Positions 32,836-43,624 of a stretch of DNA of 64,000 nucleotides are shown piece by piece; position 1 is the first letter of the stretch, and every line of letters starts with the position of its first letter. The position numbers and the translations under genes are program-made. Below the pieces are notes generated by a model. It saw only the letters and a list, made by a program, of their open reading frames with translations, was not told the DNA's origin and ran no database searches. The stretch is from NCBI RefSeq assembly GCF_024362695.1, contig NC_065424.1:7938786-8002785 (forward strand). Reading direction: 5' to 3'. The stretch is from Pectinophora gossypiella. Taxonomy: Eukaryota; Arthropoda; Insecta; Lepidoptera; Gelechiidae.

Positions 32836-34101
32836 TTTTATTCAAAATAACTTGCAAATACTTGTCTAACGACGCCTATCTCAAGCCTATCTGCCACTCT
32901 CGGGAGGCAGATAAATATATGTCAATCGAAATGTCATACGTAGAAATCAGACGGCAGCCATATTGGCGCCGTGCACGCACTTGGATATACTATCCACTAT
33001 CGGCAAGTGACAGTTGTTAGCGGAATTGCTATCTACTCGTACGACGACGTCGTGCACGCATCGATTTAATATATCCACGTGGATAGCATTCTTTGATCCT
33101 ATTGGTCCAAGCCCTCGGATAAATTCCGCGCCGCGCGGCAGTAGATAGTCGTGCCGAGCCCGCTGGTATAGGTATATTCTGTATTTTAAGTTAAAATTTT
33201 TAACACAAAGGGCATTGAACATTTCTCTATGGAGGCTGGCATAGCCTGGTGGCGCCACCTAGCGGATTTTTTAAAACTGCGGCGCACGATGAAACCTGTG
33301 CATATCGATAGGGGGCACTTTTCTGCACAAAAAAGCTTTAATGAACCTATGCTCTAAAGCGTCACGTTTTCAAGATATTTAGCTTGAAAGTTCCGAAAAG
33401 TGTTGTATGAACAAATCGATTTTACTTTTATATGCAATTGGAATATAGTGACTAAGTGATTATGCATGGAATATTAGTGTTTAATATACCACATATTTAC
33501 TTTATTGAAAAATAAATAAATAGAAAATAGATAAAATAAATATCTATAACTTACTTTTATGTATAACTTAAAAGAAATCCAGAAACGAGTCGTGAGATGT
33601 ACAGCTCATGACTTATTCTCGTGGTAATCACGCTCAAAGTTATTTGCTATGATTGTCTAACAATTTCACACTTTTTGAGTTTTTATGTTTATTCAATGAA
33701 AGGCAGCTTAAATGTCTAATCACAGTGAAAGCAGGTGGGGTGTGAAAATTCGCTTTTAGGACTACTTTACTTTACAGCAGTGTATGGAACATACCTAGTT
33801 CGTATAGACACACCAATGGGGTGTGTGCCTTCAATGCAACGGGACCTTAAGCTGTTTAGTTCATAACAATCATATTACATGAACACATTGTTCAATTATT
33901 CATCGATTTTCTTAGTTGTGTTTTTATAAGTATGAAATAAAACATCGTAAAAGTAGTCATATAGTTATTTATATTTTGCTTAAAAATGAAATCAATACTA
34001 ATTGTTATTGAATACATACAGTGTATATACTTATAACAAATAGGCTTTTTTTATACAAATTCGTACCTATTAGGATAATGAATATCAGTCTTCTTGAATA
34101 A

Positions 34102-34778
34102 TCAATCTTCTTCTTCATCAGAAATAATAACTTGATCTAAAAAGGCAGCAGGGGGTTGAATTTCTTGGTGCCGAGCCCATCCCATATACCAAACTATGCA
34201 CATGATATGAGCACAGCACCCGAGTGTCCGTTTTCCAACTATACAGCTGCAATAGTGACCGACAAGTTTATTTCTGTTTTTCAAACTATTATTTAGCAAG
34301 ATATATACAAAATAAATTCTGTTGCTCTGGTGCCTCGAGAGTATTTTAGCTCTTGTCAGCCAAGGATCACAAACTACTATGTTGTATTGATTTAAATTAT
34401 AGTTAACTTCAAAATCTTCATACACTTCAATGAAAAACGTTCCGTTTTCTTTTAGGTGTTCGCCATAGTAGCTTCTTGCCTGCGTCACTTGATACGGCCC
34501 CAGAGACATTATCAACAGATCCTCATATGATAAGATGGGAAACTGTTGAAAGCCTTCACTTGAGTTTATAGCTTGGAAAGCGGCTCTGCGTTGATTTAAA
34601 TTGTTTTGTATTACAAACTCGCACAGATAGTTTGGGGCGTCGTGCTTAAGGTATATATCGTTGATTATTTCATTTACGAGTGGGTGATCTGTCACCCGTT
34701 TTCCGAAAGCATTTATTAGGGCGCAAGCAATCCTCACTTCCTCTTTTAAATGTGGCATATTCGGTATTGCGTAGTTAG
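34102..34778 (-). CDS. C-terminal exon of a DDE-type transposase with SWIM zinc finger
   Basis: The minus-strand exon starts after an acceptor (TTTCCAG, at 34778) and runs to a stop at 34102. It opens NYAIPNMPHLKEEVRIACAL, then LINAFGKRVTDHPLVNEIIN. Later come MSLGPYQVTQARSYYGEHL and the zinc-finger part: HYCSCIVGKRTLGCCAHIMC, then VWYMGWARHQEIQPPAAFLD. The C-x-C...C-x-H order is SWIM-like. From memory, this arrangement closes certain insect and cnidarian transposases that have a DDE_Tnp_4-type core upstream, where PHL follows the last catalytic helix. Here no such core is found between 34780 and the right arm. The acidic tail (ISDEEED) is the natural end. Function is therefore inferred for the family, not for this copy. 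Confidence 0.68.
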
Positions 34779-35415
34779 CTGGAAACGATAAGAATACTGT
34801 TCCATCAATAATGAAGTAAGTACGTCACATTTAGACTGCGTTTCCACCAGTAACATGCTAGATGCTACGTTGCATACCCTACAATCGGGTTCATTGTGCC
34901 GATCAGAATCAGACCCAATTATCTGATTGGTGGATATTAAACCTAGCAACGTAGCACATGTCAGATGAAAAAACAGCCTTACCGTTGTGCTTGCATTAAT
35001 ATGAACTGATTACTCTCTACTGTTACAAAAAAATGCAAATATCATTTATTATACATAATTAAGTGGTAATACTTGGCTATAAAATCTATTGAAAGCGTAA
35101 GTCTGGTACACAAGTGATACGCTTGGCGTAAGAGCTATCTCTGGCTAATTATAATAGAGATAAGTTGACGACTTTCTGTTAAAAATGTTTTGCGTTGATT
35201 ACACTTCGTCTAAGACGCTACATAATGAGAGCTTCGATAAAGTAGGATATATTATTTCCATACACGAATTTTTTTCATATGTCATTTCGAGTATGAAAAG
35301 CACGATTGAGTAACGAGCCGAATTATACATTGTCATTTTATGTATTATACTGACCAGGGACTATAATATAGATACCAGATACACTGCATACTGAGATTTT
35401 TAATTTTTGCAATGT

Positions 35416-35922
35416 TCAAATAAGATTACTTAGCTCTCGATCGTCAAATAAGTGGCGAGCATAATTCAGGATGTTGGGGTGCCTAGCAATATAATCTTCA
35501 GTTGTCAAGTAAGACTGTATAGGACGCCGAGATCTTCGGCGCGGGCCACGAACAGTGCTTACACCACAACAAAAAACATTGCCTGGCACCAACATGGCTG
35601 GACATCTTGCCAAGACAACAACAACAAATTCAACAATAACACTAACAAAGTCAACAAAAATACTAACAAACTCAAGAGGAATATTAACAAACTCAACAGT
35701 GGTAACAAATACAACAGAATGAACAGGATAGATTCTCAGAACAGAGAAAAGCGCGTGCGCACGTTGAAGATGAAAGTGGCAAACTGACTGAAAGTTCACC
35801 CGGCTGCCAATCGTCCTATTGTATTTATTGTATGATGTTGTCTCACTCACACTTATTGCATGGCTATTCGCTATCCTTGTTGATTCCGCCGAAATAATAG
35901 AAATTCGTGCAACTTTAAACAA
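35416..35922 (-). CDS. Minus-strand reading frame inside the long-TIR element, status unknown
   Basis: The frame ends RGPRRRSRRPIQSYLTTEDY then IARHPNILNYARHLFDDREL, a basic and helical stretch that looks protein-like. The preceding part is Val/Phe-rich, because the plus strand is AAC/ACA-rich (a low-complexity Asn/Thr/Lys repeat at 35600-35720). The real coding part may be only the last 45 residues or so. It could be an N-terminal exon of the SWIM transposase. I do not recognise it. Confidence 0.3.
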   Translation of the reverse strand: MFKVARISIISAESTRIANSHAISVSETTSYNKYNRTIGSRVNFQSVCHFHLQRAHALFSVLRIYPVHSVVFVTTVEFVNIPLEFVSIFVDFVSVIVEFVVVVLARCPAMLVPGNVFCCGVSTVRGPRRRSRRPIQSYLTTEDYIARHPNILNYARHLFDDRELSNLI

Positions 35923-36620
35923 AAGACCTCCATTTTCGTAGTTCCTGGAATTAAACGAGTAAGCAAAATGGCAGTTAATAAGTACAACATTTTGTTTCTC
36001 TTACACAGATTTCTTAAACTTCGAGAATTCTGCTTTTTAACGAGTACTAATGATGCCGCACTAAACGCATTGCGTATATAAAAATGTAAACTTTATTTTA
36101 TATTTCATTAGATCCTGTCGTTGTGTCAAGTAAAATCAAGTTAAGGAGTAAATGACGCCTATATCATACATAACACAAACTGATAAACTCAGTTTGCAAT
36201 TAGTAACCTTAGATAAGGTGTGCACAGTTAAGTACCTATGTACTTCCTTTATAATATAGCAAAGACAAAAACCATTAATGTTGTTGCAAGTACATATTTA
36301 TTAATTTCATTTTTTCAATAAGATAAATATGTTGTATATTAAATAATGTTTCATGTATAATCACTCACTTTGTCACTATATGACGATTGTATATAGATAA
36401 AGAGTAAAATCGATTTATCCATACGACAGTTTTCGTAACTTTCAAGCTAGATATCTTGAAAACGTGACACTTTAGAGCATAGGTCCATTAAAGCTTTTTT
36501 GTTCAGACAAGTGTCCCCTATCGATTTGCACAGGTTTCATCGTGCGCCGCAGTTTTAAAAAATCCGCTAGGTGGCGCCACTGAGATATGCCAGAAAGGTT
36601 CATAGCCCTTTTGTTTACTT

Positions 36621-37080
36621 TTCCATACTAACCGCAACACGACAACAGAAGATGTCATGCTGACAGCCTTCATAGGTACTCTACATTCTTACCACAGTTT
36701 AACCTTGTAATTTAGAAAATACCTTACATTTTTTGTTTCCAAATCCAAACATACGTAACTCCTAAATTCTAAGATGTCTTCATTTAGACTCTAATGTGGC
36801 CCATTATGTGTGCTATCTATATAAGCATTATCTATGTAAGCCAACCCTAACTCCTTCCACAATCTTAGAAGCCTCTTGGTGTTTTCACAGGGTTTATGGA
36901 GAGACCCGGTTTATTTGAGGATATATGCCCGGTGTGTTTTTTTATCTATTTTTTTTTCGAGGCTTGAGCCACTCTCCCGGTGTGCTGCTACTCCACTGCA
37001 TTCCAGGGAAGATTGAGACTTAGGTATATGTTTGATAATGTCAACAGTACTAAGTTACTGTTGTTTGATGTTTATGTGGT
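36621..37080. other. No gene seen
   Basis: Unassigned sequence; GGGTTTATGGAGAGACCCGG near 36890 and a run of T near 36940 are the only notable features. Confidence 0.35.
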
Positions 37081-37084
37081 TATT

Positions 37085-37185
37085 ATCATAATTAAAACAT
37101 AATACCGGGTTCTTACCGGGATATTTAGAAATATCGGGAGTCTCATATCCCTGATTTTAACCCTTTAACACGGGAAGAACCCGGT
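37085..37185. repeat. Degenerate relative of the 44.0-kb palindrome
   Basis: It carries TTATCATAATTAAAACATAA, CCGGGTTCTTACCGGG, TATCGGGAGTCTCATATCCC and GGGAAGAACCCGGTATT. The two arms are shorter and less alike than at 44005-44161. A third scrap is at 38519-38565. Confidence 0.6.
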
Positions 37186-37186
37186 A

Positions 37187-37852
37187 TTGGTGCTAATTCC
37201 TGCAGATGCCATCTAATTTTATTTTAAGTTATACCTGTCATTTTCTTATTCGTCGAAAAGGAACGGGACGGGTAATCGACAGGCATAAAATTTATGGAAC
37301 ATATTACGTCAATTTTAAGCAGTAATCTAAAACAACTTACATCGGCCAATAACCCGACAAAATTAAGTTGACAGCACACGTCAAACGGTTTGCATACCAG
37401 CGAGATATTTTTTCATTATTATTCATAAATTTACTCATTCTTCCTAAAATTTACGACTGTCAATCATCCGTCTCCTTCCTTTTCGGCGAATAAGAAGATG
37501 ACAGGTATAACTTAAAGTAAAATTAGAAGGTATCTGCAGGAATCGGAGCCAATGGTGCTAATTCCTGTAAACACCATCTAATTTTATTTTAAGTTATATC
37601 TGTCATTTTCTTATCCGCCGAAAAGGAAAGGGACGGGTAATCGACAAGCATAAAATTTATGGAACACACGTCAATTTTAAGCACAAATCTAAAACAACCG
37701 TCTAAAAATTCGCCCGGGTTATTCATTTATTTACTCATTCTTCCTAAAATTAAGAGCTGTCAATCATCCGTCCCTTTCCTTTTCGGCGGATAAGAAAATG
37801 ACAGGTATAACTTAAAGTAAAATTAAGAGATGTCTGCAGGAATCGGGGCCAT
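37187..37852. repeat. Two head-to-tail MITEs, TTGGTGCTAATTCCTGCAGA family
   Basis: Copy 1 spans 37187-37552 and copy 2 spans 37553-37852, each beginning TGGTGCTAATTCCTG and ending CTGCAGGAATCGG(A/G)GCCA. The ends are inverted repeats of about 80-100 bp (TAAGTTATACCTGTCATTTT, GGAAAGGGACGGGTAATCGA). Other copies: 40477-40858, 42111-42412, 52828-53140 (reversed), and fragments at 38669 and 44384. Non-coding. Confidence 0.8.
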
Positions 37853-38309
37853 TGACTAATGTATTTAATTACTATTATTTTCAAACTGTATGTAAATCTT
37901 TTACTAAAAAAATAGAAAAGTACAAAATTTCCTTGCAAAGTAAATTAAAAACATTGGACGTGGGTAATTTCTTTTTTACGAATTGACAACGCAGGGTCGG
38001 ATGACGTCAGCTGGGCTAACCTTGAAATGCTAGCTGTCAGTTATAAGCATACCTGGTCTTCTTATACCATGAGCTATCCTGAGTGCTGATGTACGAACAA
38101 TACTTTGTATATTACACAAGTTTGTAATCTTTATAGCTGTGAGCTAATAAAAGTTCATAGACTGACCAAATGTTGCTAACTAGCTACGTACATAAGCTCT
38201 TTGTCTGAGTGTAAACTTTGTATTAATTTGGGTATACTAGTTTTAAGTACCATTTAATTCATTCTTTACTCTCAGTCGGTGTAGCATTCTCCATTCTTGT
38301 CTATCAATA

Positions 38310-38519
38310 CAGGGTGTTGTGACATCGTAACGAATACTAAGGGGGATGATTCAGACCATGATTCTGTGTTAATATCAAGTTGAATTTTCCGTTTAGTTTT
38401 TTTTAATTATTTTCAGTTCCATATTTTTGCGTGCGACGGAAAATTCCACTTGATATTAACTCAGAATCATGGCCTGAATCGTCCCTCAAAGTTTTCTTTA
38501 CGATGTCACTAACACCCTG
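38310..38519. repeat. Foldback MITE with TA duplications, copy 4
   Basis: 210 bp, with TA at 38308-38309 and 38520-38521. The arms start CAGGGTGTTGTGACATCGTA and end AGTG-type complement GTCACTAACACCCTG. Best-preserved member with a short loop. Confidence 0.85.
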
Positions 38520-38664
38520 TATATCATATCCCTGATGGTAATGCGGTAAGAACCCGGTACTCTATGTTTTAATGGCGGACTTTCCAGGGTACGTTCCCCT
38601 AAATCAATATAGATGGCGCTGTACAGTTTTTCTTCGTTTAACCGTCTAATTTCATGGATAACAG

Positions 38665-38875
38665 GCATAATGGTGCTAATTCCTGCAGACGCTTTTTGTT
38701 TTTTATTCCATAAATTTTATGCCTGTCGATTACCCGTCCCTTTCCTTCTGGGTGGGGGTTTGGGTGGGTGGGTGGATGGATGGATGGATGGATGGATGGA
38801 TGGATGGATGGATGGATAGATGGATGGATGGTGGGTGGGATGGTGGGTGGGTGGATGGATGGATTATGAGAAAAT
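38665..38875. repeat. MITE fragment followed by a TGGA minisatellite
   Basis: A truncated MITE end (TGGTGCTAATTCCTGCAGAC, 38669) runs into GATTACCCGTCCCTTTCCTT. From about 38757 to 38865 there is a (TGGA)n / (TGGG)n array. Confidence 0.8.
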
Positions 38876-38975
38876 AGGTAATTATTACGTTAAGACTGGG
38901 CAGCGCCATCTATATGCCTCATTGAGATATAGTCATGAGCTTATCAAGTTTTTTATATGATTAATAACGACTTTA

Positions 38976-39430
38976 AACGTAAGTAAGATGATCCGTGCTT
39001 CGGAAGGCACGTTAAGCCGTTGGTCCCGGTTACTGTTTACTGATGTAAGTGAGTAGTCGTTACATGAACCATATAATCTTGTAATAATACTTATTTATGT
39101 AATTATCAATAAGTAGTCTATATACTTATTTAGTAATATTAGTAATAAGTATACATTTAGTTTACTTGCTATTCATAGATATTAACTCATTTATTGCGTG
39201 ATATCACCGGCCCACTGAGTTTCTTTCAGGCTGTCCAAGGTTAGCTGGAAGAAATCCCAATTAGGTATAAGCTCGCCTATGCTTTATCTAACGATAAATT
39301 ATATGTAAATTTTCTTGTATTCTAAAGCAATAAAGAGTATACAAACAAACAAACAAACAAACCATGTCAGGGGCCTTTGGCGGCTCAATCAGGCTGGTAT
39401 TCCACCTCACAACCCACACGATAAGAAGAA
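38976..39430 (+). repeat. SINE body split by a retroposed 3' fragment
   Basis: The SINE core (GATCCGTGCTTCGGAAGGCA) breaks after GTTACATGAACCAT (39074) and resumes GTCAGGGGCCTTTGGCGG (39365). The insert ends with AATAAAGAGTATA and (CAAA)n and contains GCTGGAAGAAATCCCAATTA, a relative of the 18.4-kb retroposon body. A possible AACCAT duplication flanks it. Confidence 0.6.
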
Positions 39431-39662
39431 GACTACGTTAAGGGCTCCCACACATAAACGCGATACGACGTCGTGATGTTAGAAACTCACGATGCAATCC
39501 TGCGCAGTTGTTATTAGAAATTCAAAGATGACGGATGATGAAATGGGTGGATCCAGTATCTTCTGAGTATCTGTCTTTTCTTTCTTTGTCTTCTTATTAA
39601 CAGCAGAAGCAATTATACGCAATCGTACGACGCGACATCGTATCGTGTTTAATGTGTGGGAG

Positions 39663-40318
39663 TCCTCATCATCATCAGCACATTAACGTCCCCACTGCTG
39701 GGGCACGGGCCTTCCCTATGGATGGATAGAGAGATCGGGCCTTAAACCATCACGCGGGCCCAGTGCGAATTGATGGTTATTAACGACTGCTAATGCAGCC
39801 GGGACCAACGGCTTAACGTGCCTTCCGAAGCACGGAGGAGCTCGAGATGAAAACTTTTTTTTGTGGTCACCCTAAAAGCCCTAAAAGGAACAAATAGCTG
39901 TCCTTTATTATATTCATCAAGTTTCGTCTTAATTTATAACTGTATTGACGTAGTGAGTTGTACTAGGTAGCATTATTTATGTCAGAACGGCCATCATACC
40001 GTGCCGCTGTTTAAGTAAAACACCTCCAAGGTTAATTACTGCCTACACCTGTAGGCTTAGTATTTAACACGTTAAGTATTTAAGCATCGATCACACATGA
40101 ATGATCTAATTCGTCGTGATGTCATCCGCTTACCTAACTTCTCTTACGGTCACGAGCATTAATATGTAACACTTTGGTACCGTGTCACATTAACTTTTTT
40201 GACAAATTGAACTGTAAGTCTCACTAAACGTCTAAGCCTATGACCGGCCTTTGCGAAAGTTGCTTAACTTCAACAATCGCAGACCGAGCGCGTTTACCGC
40301 TGCGCCACCGAGCTCCTT
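39663..40318 (-). repeat. Hybrid tRNA/5S SINE, second copy, interrupted
   Basis: The body and tail lie at 39663-39875 and the tRNA-like head plus half of the 5S-like part at 40236-40318. They are split inside the 5S-like segment (GGTCACCC ... CCTATGACC) by about 360 bp of unassigned AT-rich DNA with GCCCTAAAAGG at its start. At most a 3-bp CCT duplication is visible. Confidence 0.75.
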
Positions 40319-40476
40319 CTTTTTTGTTTGTTCCTTGTCACTATTTGATTATGTTTTTTATAATTATTAAAATACACTTTCGCGGGAGGCGTCGGCCATT
40401 CAATTCGATACAACATTGCCATGTAAAAAATATTAATTTAATAATTATTTTATACTTGTGTTGCCAGCAACAGTCA

Positions 40477-40858
40477 ATGGTGCTAATTCCTGCAGACGCC
40501 ATCTAATTTTATTTGAAGTTATACCTGTCATTTTCTTATCCGCTGAAAAAGAAAGGGACGGGTAATCGACATGCATAAATTTTATGAAATACACGTAAAT
40601 TTTAAGCAGAAATCTAAAACAACCGTCTAAAAAATTTACATCGGCCAATAACCCGACAGATTAAGTTGATAGCACACGTCAAACGGTTTGCATACCAGCG
40701 AGATACCTTTTTGATTTGCTCGGGTTATTCATTCATTTACTCATTCTTTCTAAAGTTAAGAGCTGTCAATCATCCGTCCCTTTCCTTTTCGGCGGATAGG
40801 AAAATGACAGGTATAACTTAAAGTAAAATTAGGAGGTGTTTGCAGGAATCGGGGCCAA
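40477..40858. repeat. MITE, TTGGTGCTAATTCCTGCAGA family
   Basis: Complete copy with both ends (TGGTGCTAATTCCTGCAGAC and GCAGGAATCGGGGCCAA) and the internal ACAGATTAAGTTGATAGCAC block. Confidence 0.8.
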
Positions 40859-41134
40859 TGTGTGTGAAACGTGTGTAAAACGAGGTTGTTTGTATGAAGT
40901 ATCAGAGGTATGCTTTAGTCTTAAATGACAGTAAGTCGGTAAAGAGTAAGGGGAAGAGCTCGTGAACTGTCTCGCACACACTTACGCGTTTAGCGTCACA
41001 GGGTAAGAAAGTGATTTTTGTAAGGAGTGTCCGGTGTGTTGCAGACTAATGTTTCAACAACAAGGTATTCAATCGAAAACCTCACTTTGAAAGTTATTTG
41101 AAACTTACCACAAGTAACATACCACTGGAACTGA

Positions 41135-41332
41135 CCCGAGTCCCCTTTATGCAGATTCTGCTTAAGGGAGGATGAGACGCCACTACATCTGCTGTGCAGC
41201 TATGAGGCTCTCATACATAGTAGAAGCCGTACACTTGGGGGCCACATAATGGACCCCCGGGAAGTCATGGAACTTTCTCCCAAAAAGACGCTGGATTTCT
41301 TCCAGCGGATTGGTCTAGAGGAGGATTTTTAA
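41135..41332 (+). mobile_element. LINE polyprotein C-terminal remnant
   Basis: A short open frame too small for routine ORF calling reads PESPLCRFCLREDETPLHLL, then CSYEALIHSRSRTLGGHIMD, and ends RIGLEEDF-stop. The CxxC...ETPxHLLC pattern is the zinc-binding tail after the RNase H-like region in several non-LTR retrotransposons. It is 5'-truncated; the GGTCGCAGTGATCTCGCGG sequence to 41410 is likely its 3' UTR. Confidence 0.65.
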
Positions 41333-41544
41333 ATGTAGGGATTTAGGTCACAATAGATCTGACAAGGTCGCAGTGATCTCGCGGGCTGTATCAGTTCGGC
41401 CCTCACAATTCTCAAATAATAAATAACATACCACTTTATAACGGTCTTTAAAATAGTTCCGTCTCAGCTAGTGTTGTAAAACTCACGATAATTGTGTGTT
41501 GTGGCCGGGGTGTGTTGCGGCATATAAACATAAACACTCGCTGC

Positions 41545-41870
41545 TTCTTCTTATCGTGTGGGTTGTAAGGTGAATCACCAGCCTCATCAACCCTGGTGTC
41601 AGGGTTATTATTGAGCCGCTAAAGGTCCCTCACATGACTCATGTAACGACTACATACATCAGTAAGTAGTAACCGGGACCAACGGCTTAACGTGCCTACC
41701 GAATCACGGATCATCTTACTTTCGGACAATCCGGTGATCAGCCTGTAATGTCCTAACCAAACTGAGGATCACAAAGTGACTTTTGTGATTTGTCCCCACC
41801 GGGATTCGAACCCGGGACCTCCGGATCGTGAGCACAACGCTCAACCACTGGACCACGGAGGCCGTTTACT
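41545..41870 (-). repeat. tRNA-derived SINE, complete
   Basis: Reversed copy of the 14529 type. On the minus strand it runs from the head (CGGCCTCCGTGGTCCAGTGG, B box GGTTCGAATCC) to the GATAAGAAGAAG end. No convincing target duplication was found. Confidence 0.8.
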
Positions 41871-42110
41871 GCTGTCGACAAGTAAAGCGGGGCGGTAAGC
41901 AGCGGCAGTGATCCAGTCACTCATTTCACATTTACATTCGTAAATGTAGAGTTCTAGTTGCGAAATCGCGCGAAGTAATTCATGGTTAACGCAAAACTCT
42001 GATGTCATAGCCTTAGCTTACCTCGCGTGACTCATTCACTAAAGCTGGGAAACGGTTGGCGAACTATCAATAGTATCGAAGTCTTCAACATACAAGCAAT
42101 AATAATAATA

Positions 42111-42412
42111 TTGGTGCTAATTCCTGTAAACACCATCTAATTTTATTTTAGGTTATATCTGTCATTTTCTTATCCGCCGAAAAGGAAAGGGACGGGTAAT
42201 CGACAAGCATAAAATTTATGGAACACACGTCAATTTTAACCACAAATCTAAAACAACCGTCTAAAAATTCGCCCGGGTTATTCATTTATTTACTCATTCT
42301 TCCTAAAATTAAGAGCTGTCAATCATCCGTCCCTTTTCTTTTCGGCGTATAAGAAAATGACAGGTATAACTTAAAGTAAAATTAAGAGATGTCTGCAGGA
42401 ATCGGGGCCAAT
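42111..42412. repeat. MITE, TTGGTGCTAATTCCTGCAGA family
   Basis: Nearly the same as copy 2 at 37.55 kb over its length, including the CTAAAACAACCGTCTAAAAA block. Confidence 0.8.
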
Positions 42413-42453
42413 ATATAATTACGTTAACGTGTTTTGAGTTGTTATAGTATTCA

Positions 42454-42757
42454 ATACGGCCTGTGTGGTCCAGTTGTTGAGCGTTGCTCTCTCTATCAGG
42501 AGGCCTCGGATTCGAATCCCGGTGGGGACATATCACAAGAATCACTTTGTGATCCCTAGTTTGGTTAGGACATTACAGGCTGCTCACTTAATTGTCCGAA
42601 AATAAGATGATCCGTGCTTCGGAAGGCACGTTAAGCCGTTGGTCCCGGTTATTACATAATGATGTAAGTAAGTAGTCGTTACATGAGTCATGTCAGGGGC
42701 CTTTAGCGGCTCAAAAATAACCCTAATGCACCTCATAACCCACACGATAAGGAGAAG
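42454..42757 (+). repeat. tRNA-derived SINE with 10-bp target duplication
   Basis: ATAGTATTCA occurs at 42444-42453 and 42758-42767. The head is slightly worn (GGCCTGTGTGGTCCAGTTGT). Confidence 0.85.
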
Positions 42758-42944
42758 ATAGTATTCATGTGCGATAATGTATCGATAGTATCGATACGAT
42801 CTTTCGATTGGCAACACTAGTTGGAATTGGAAATACTACCGGTTCTAACGGTGATAAACCTAACTAAAAAATAAACTTGTTACTACTTAGTACACAAACG
42901 GTCTTTAAGCAGATCGCGCACTTCTAAATTCGACAATTCATCAT

Positions 42945-43400
42945 CCTCCTAGCGTCATCCCGTGTTCACGGGGTCCACTTACCTAACCAGACGAATTGAC
43001 AGGTCCGGATTTTTACAGAAGCGACTGACCTTCCAACTCGAAGGATAAACCAGCCCAGGTTACCCAAACCACTACAGGATAGGTCAACTCCTTTTTTTCT
43101 ATCGTGTAGGCTGTAAGGCTAGGTTAGATTACCAACTTCATCAACCGTGGTGTCAGGGTTATTTATCAGCCGCCAAAAGCCCCTGACATGACTTATAAGG
43201 AGTACGTAGTTACATCAGTAAGTGCCTGGCTTAATGTGCCTTCTGAAGCACAGATCTTACTTTCGGACAATCCGGCGATCAGCCTGTAATGTCCTAACCA
43301 AACTAGGGATCACAAAGTGACTTTTGTGATTTGTCCCCACCGAGATTCGAACCCGGGACCTTCGTGAGCACAACGCTCAGCCACTTGTCCACGGAGGCCG
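42945..43400 (-). repeat. Two SINE copies back to back
   Basis: 42945-43085 is a CAGGTCCGG-family fragment. 43095-43400 is a reversed SINE of the 14529 type that ends with a damaged head lacking part of the anticodon arm region. At 43400-43455 there is another B-box-like GGTTCGAATCC. Confidence 0.65.
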
Positions 43401-43624
43401 CCACTTGCGAAACATATTAACTCGTCTTCTAACTTGGAAGATTATAGGTTCGAATCCTGTGTTGATGCCATTAACTCAGGTTATGGGATTGTTATCGCGG
43501 TTAAACTATAGACCATAATGCGCAATAAAATCTTAAACGTAAATGAACAAAGCGCACTCAATAGTCTTAGCTGATGTCATCAGATATGCAAAATAAACAC
43601 TTTTATGAAATCATCATCTGTATT

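Larger units (their letters stand above)
28379..33166. mobile_element. PIF/Harbinger DNA transposon, both genes open
   Basis: The terminal inverted repeats start CCAGCGGGCTCGGCACGACT and continue ATCTACTGCCGCG. They match perfectly for about 33 bp (28379-28411 and 33134-33166) and then become GC-rich. The 4.8-kb element carries the two genes typical of the superfamily: a Myb/SANT-like DNA-binding protein (plus strand) and a HARBI1-type DDE nuclease (minus strand). Both read open through all predicted exons. The expected 3-bp target duplication is not evident (TCT on the left, TAT on the right). Sequence inside the right end (32836-33133) forms the nuclease promoter and 5' UTR. Confidence 0.9.
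33205..36620. mobile_element. DNA transposon with about 300-bp terminal inverted repeats (DDE/SWIM type), partly degraded
   Basis: The left arm (33205 to about 33515) and right arm (about 36305 to 36620) are inverted repeats with high identity. Both include GGCGCCACCTAGCGGATTTT, AAACTGCGGCGCACGATGAA and CGTTTTCAAGATAT; identity declines inward (CATATTTAC/TTTATTGAAAAA). The outer boundary is approximate. The interior has the C-terminal exon of a transposase with a SWIM zinc finger and a second minus-strand frame at 35416. The catalytic core is not visible, so this is probably a non-autonomous or decayed copy. It begins only about 40 bp from the Harbinger right end. Confidence 0.75.

Noticed and set aside
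35452..35787. Asn/Thr/Lys-rich 111-residue plus-strand protein
   Set aside because: Low-complexity AAC/ACA repeat; it lies antisense to a more protein-like frame inside a transposon.
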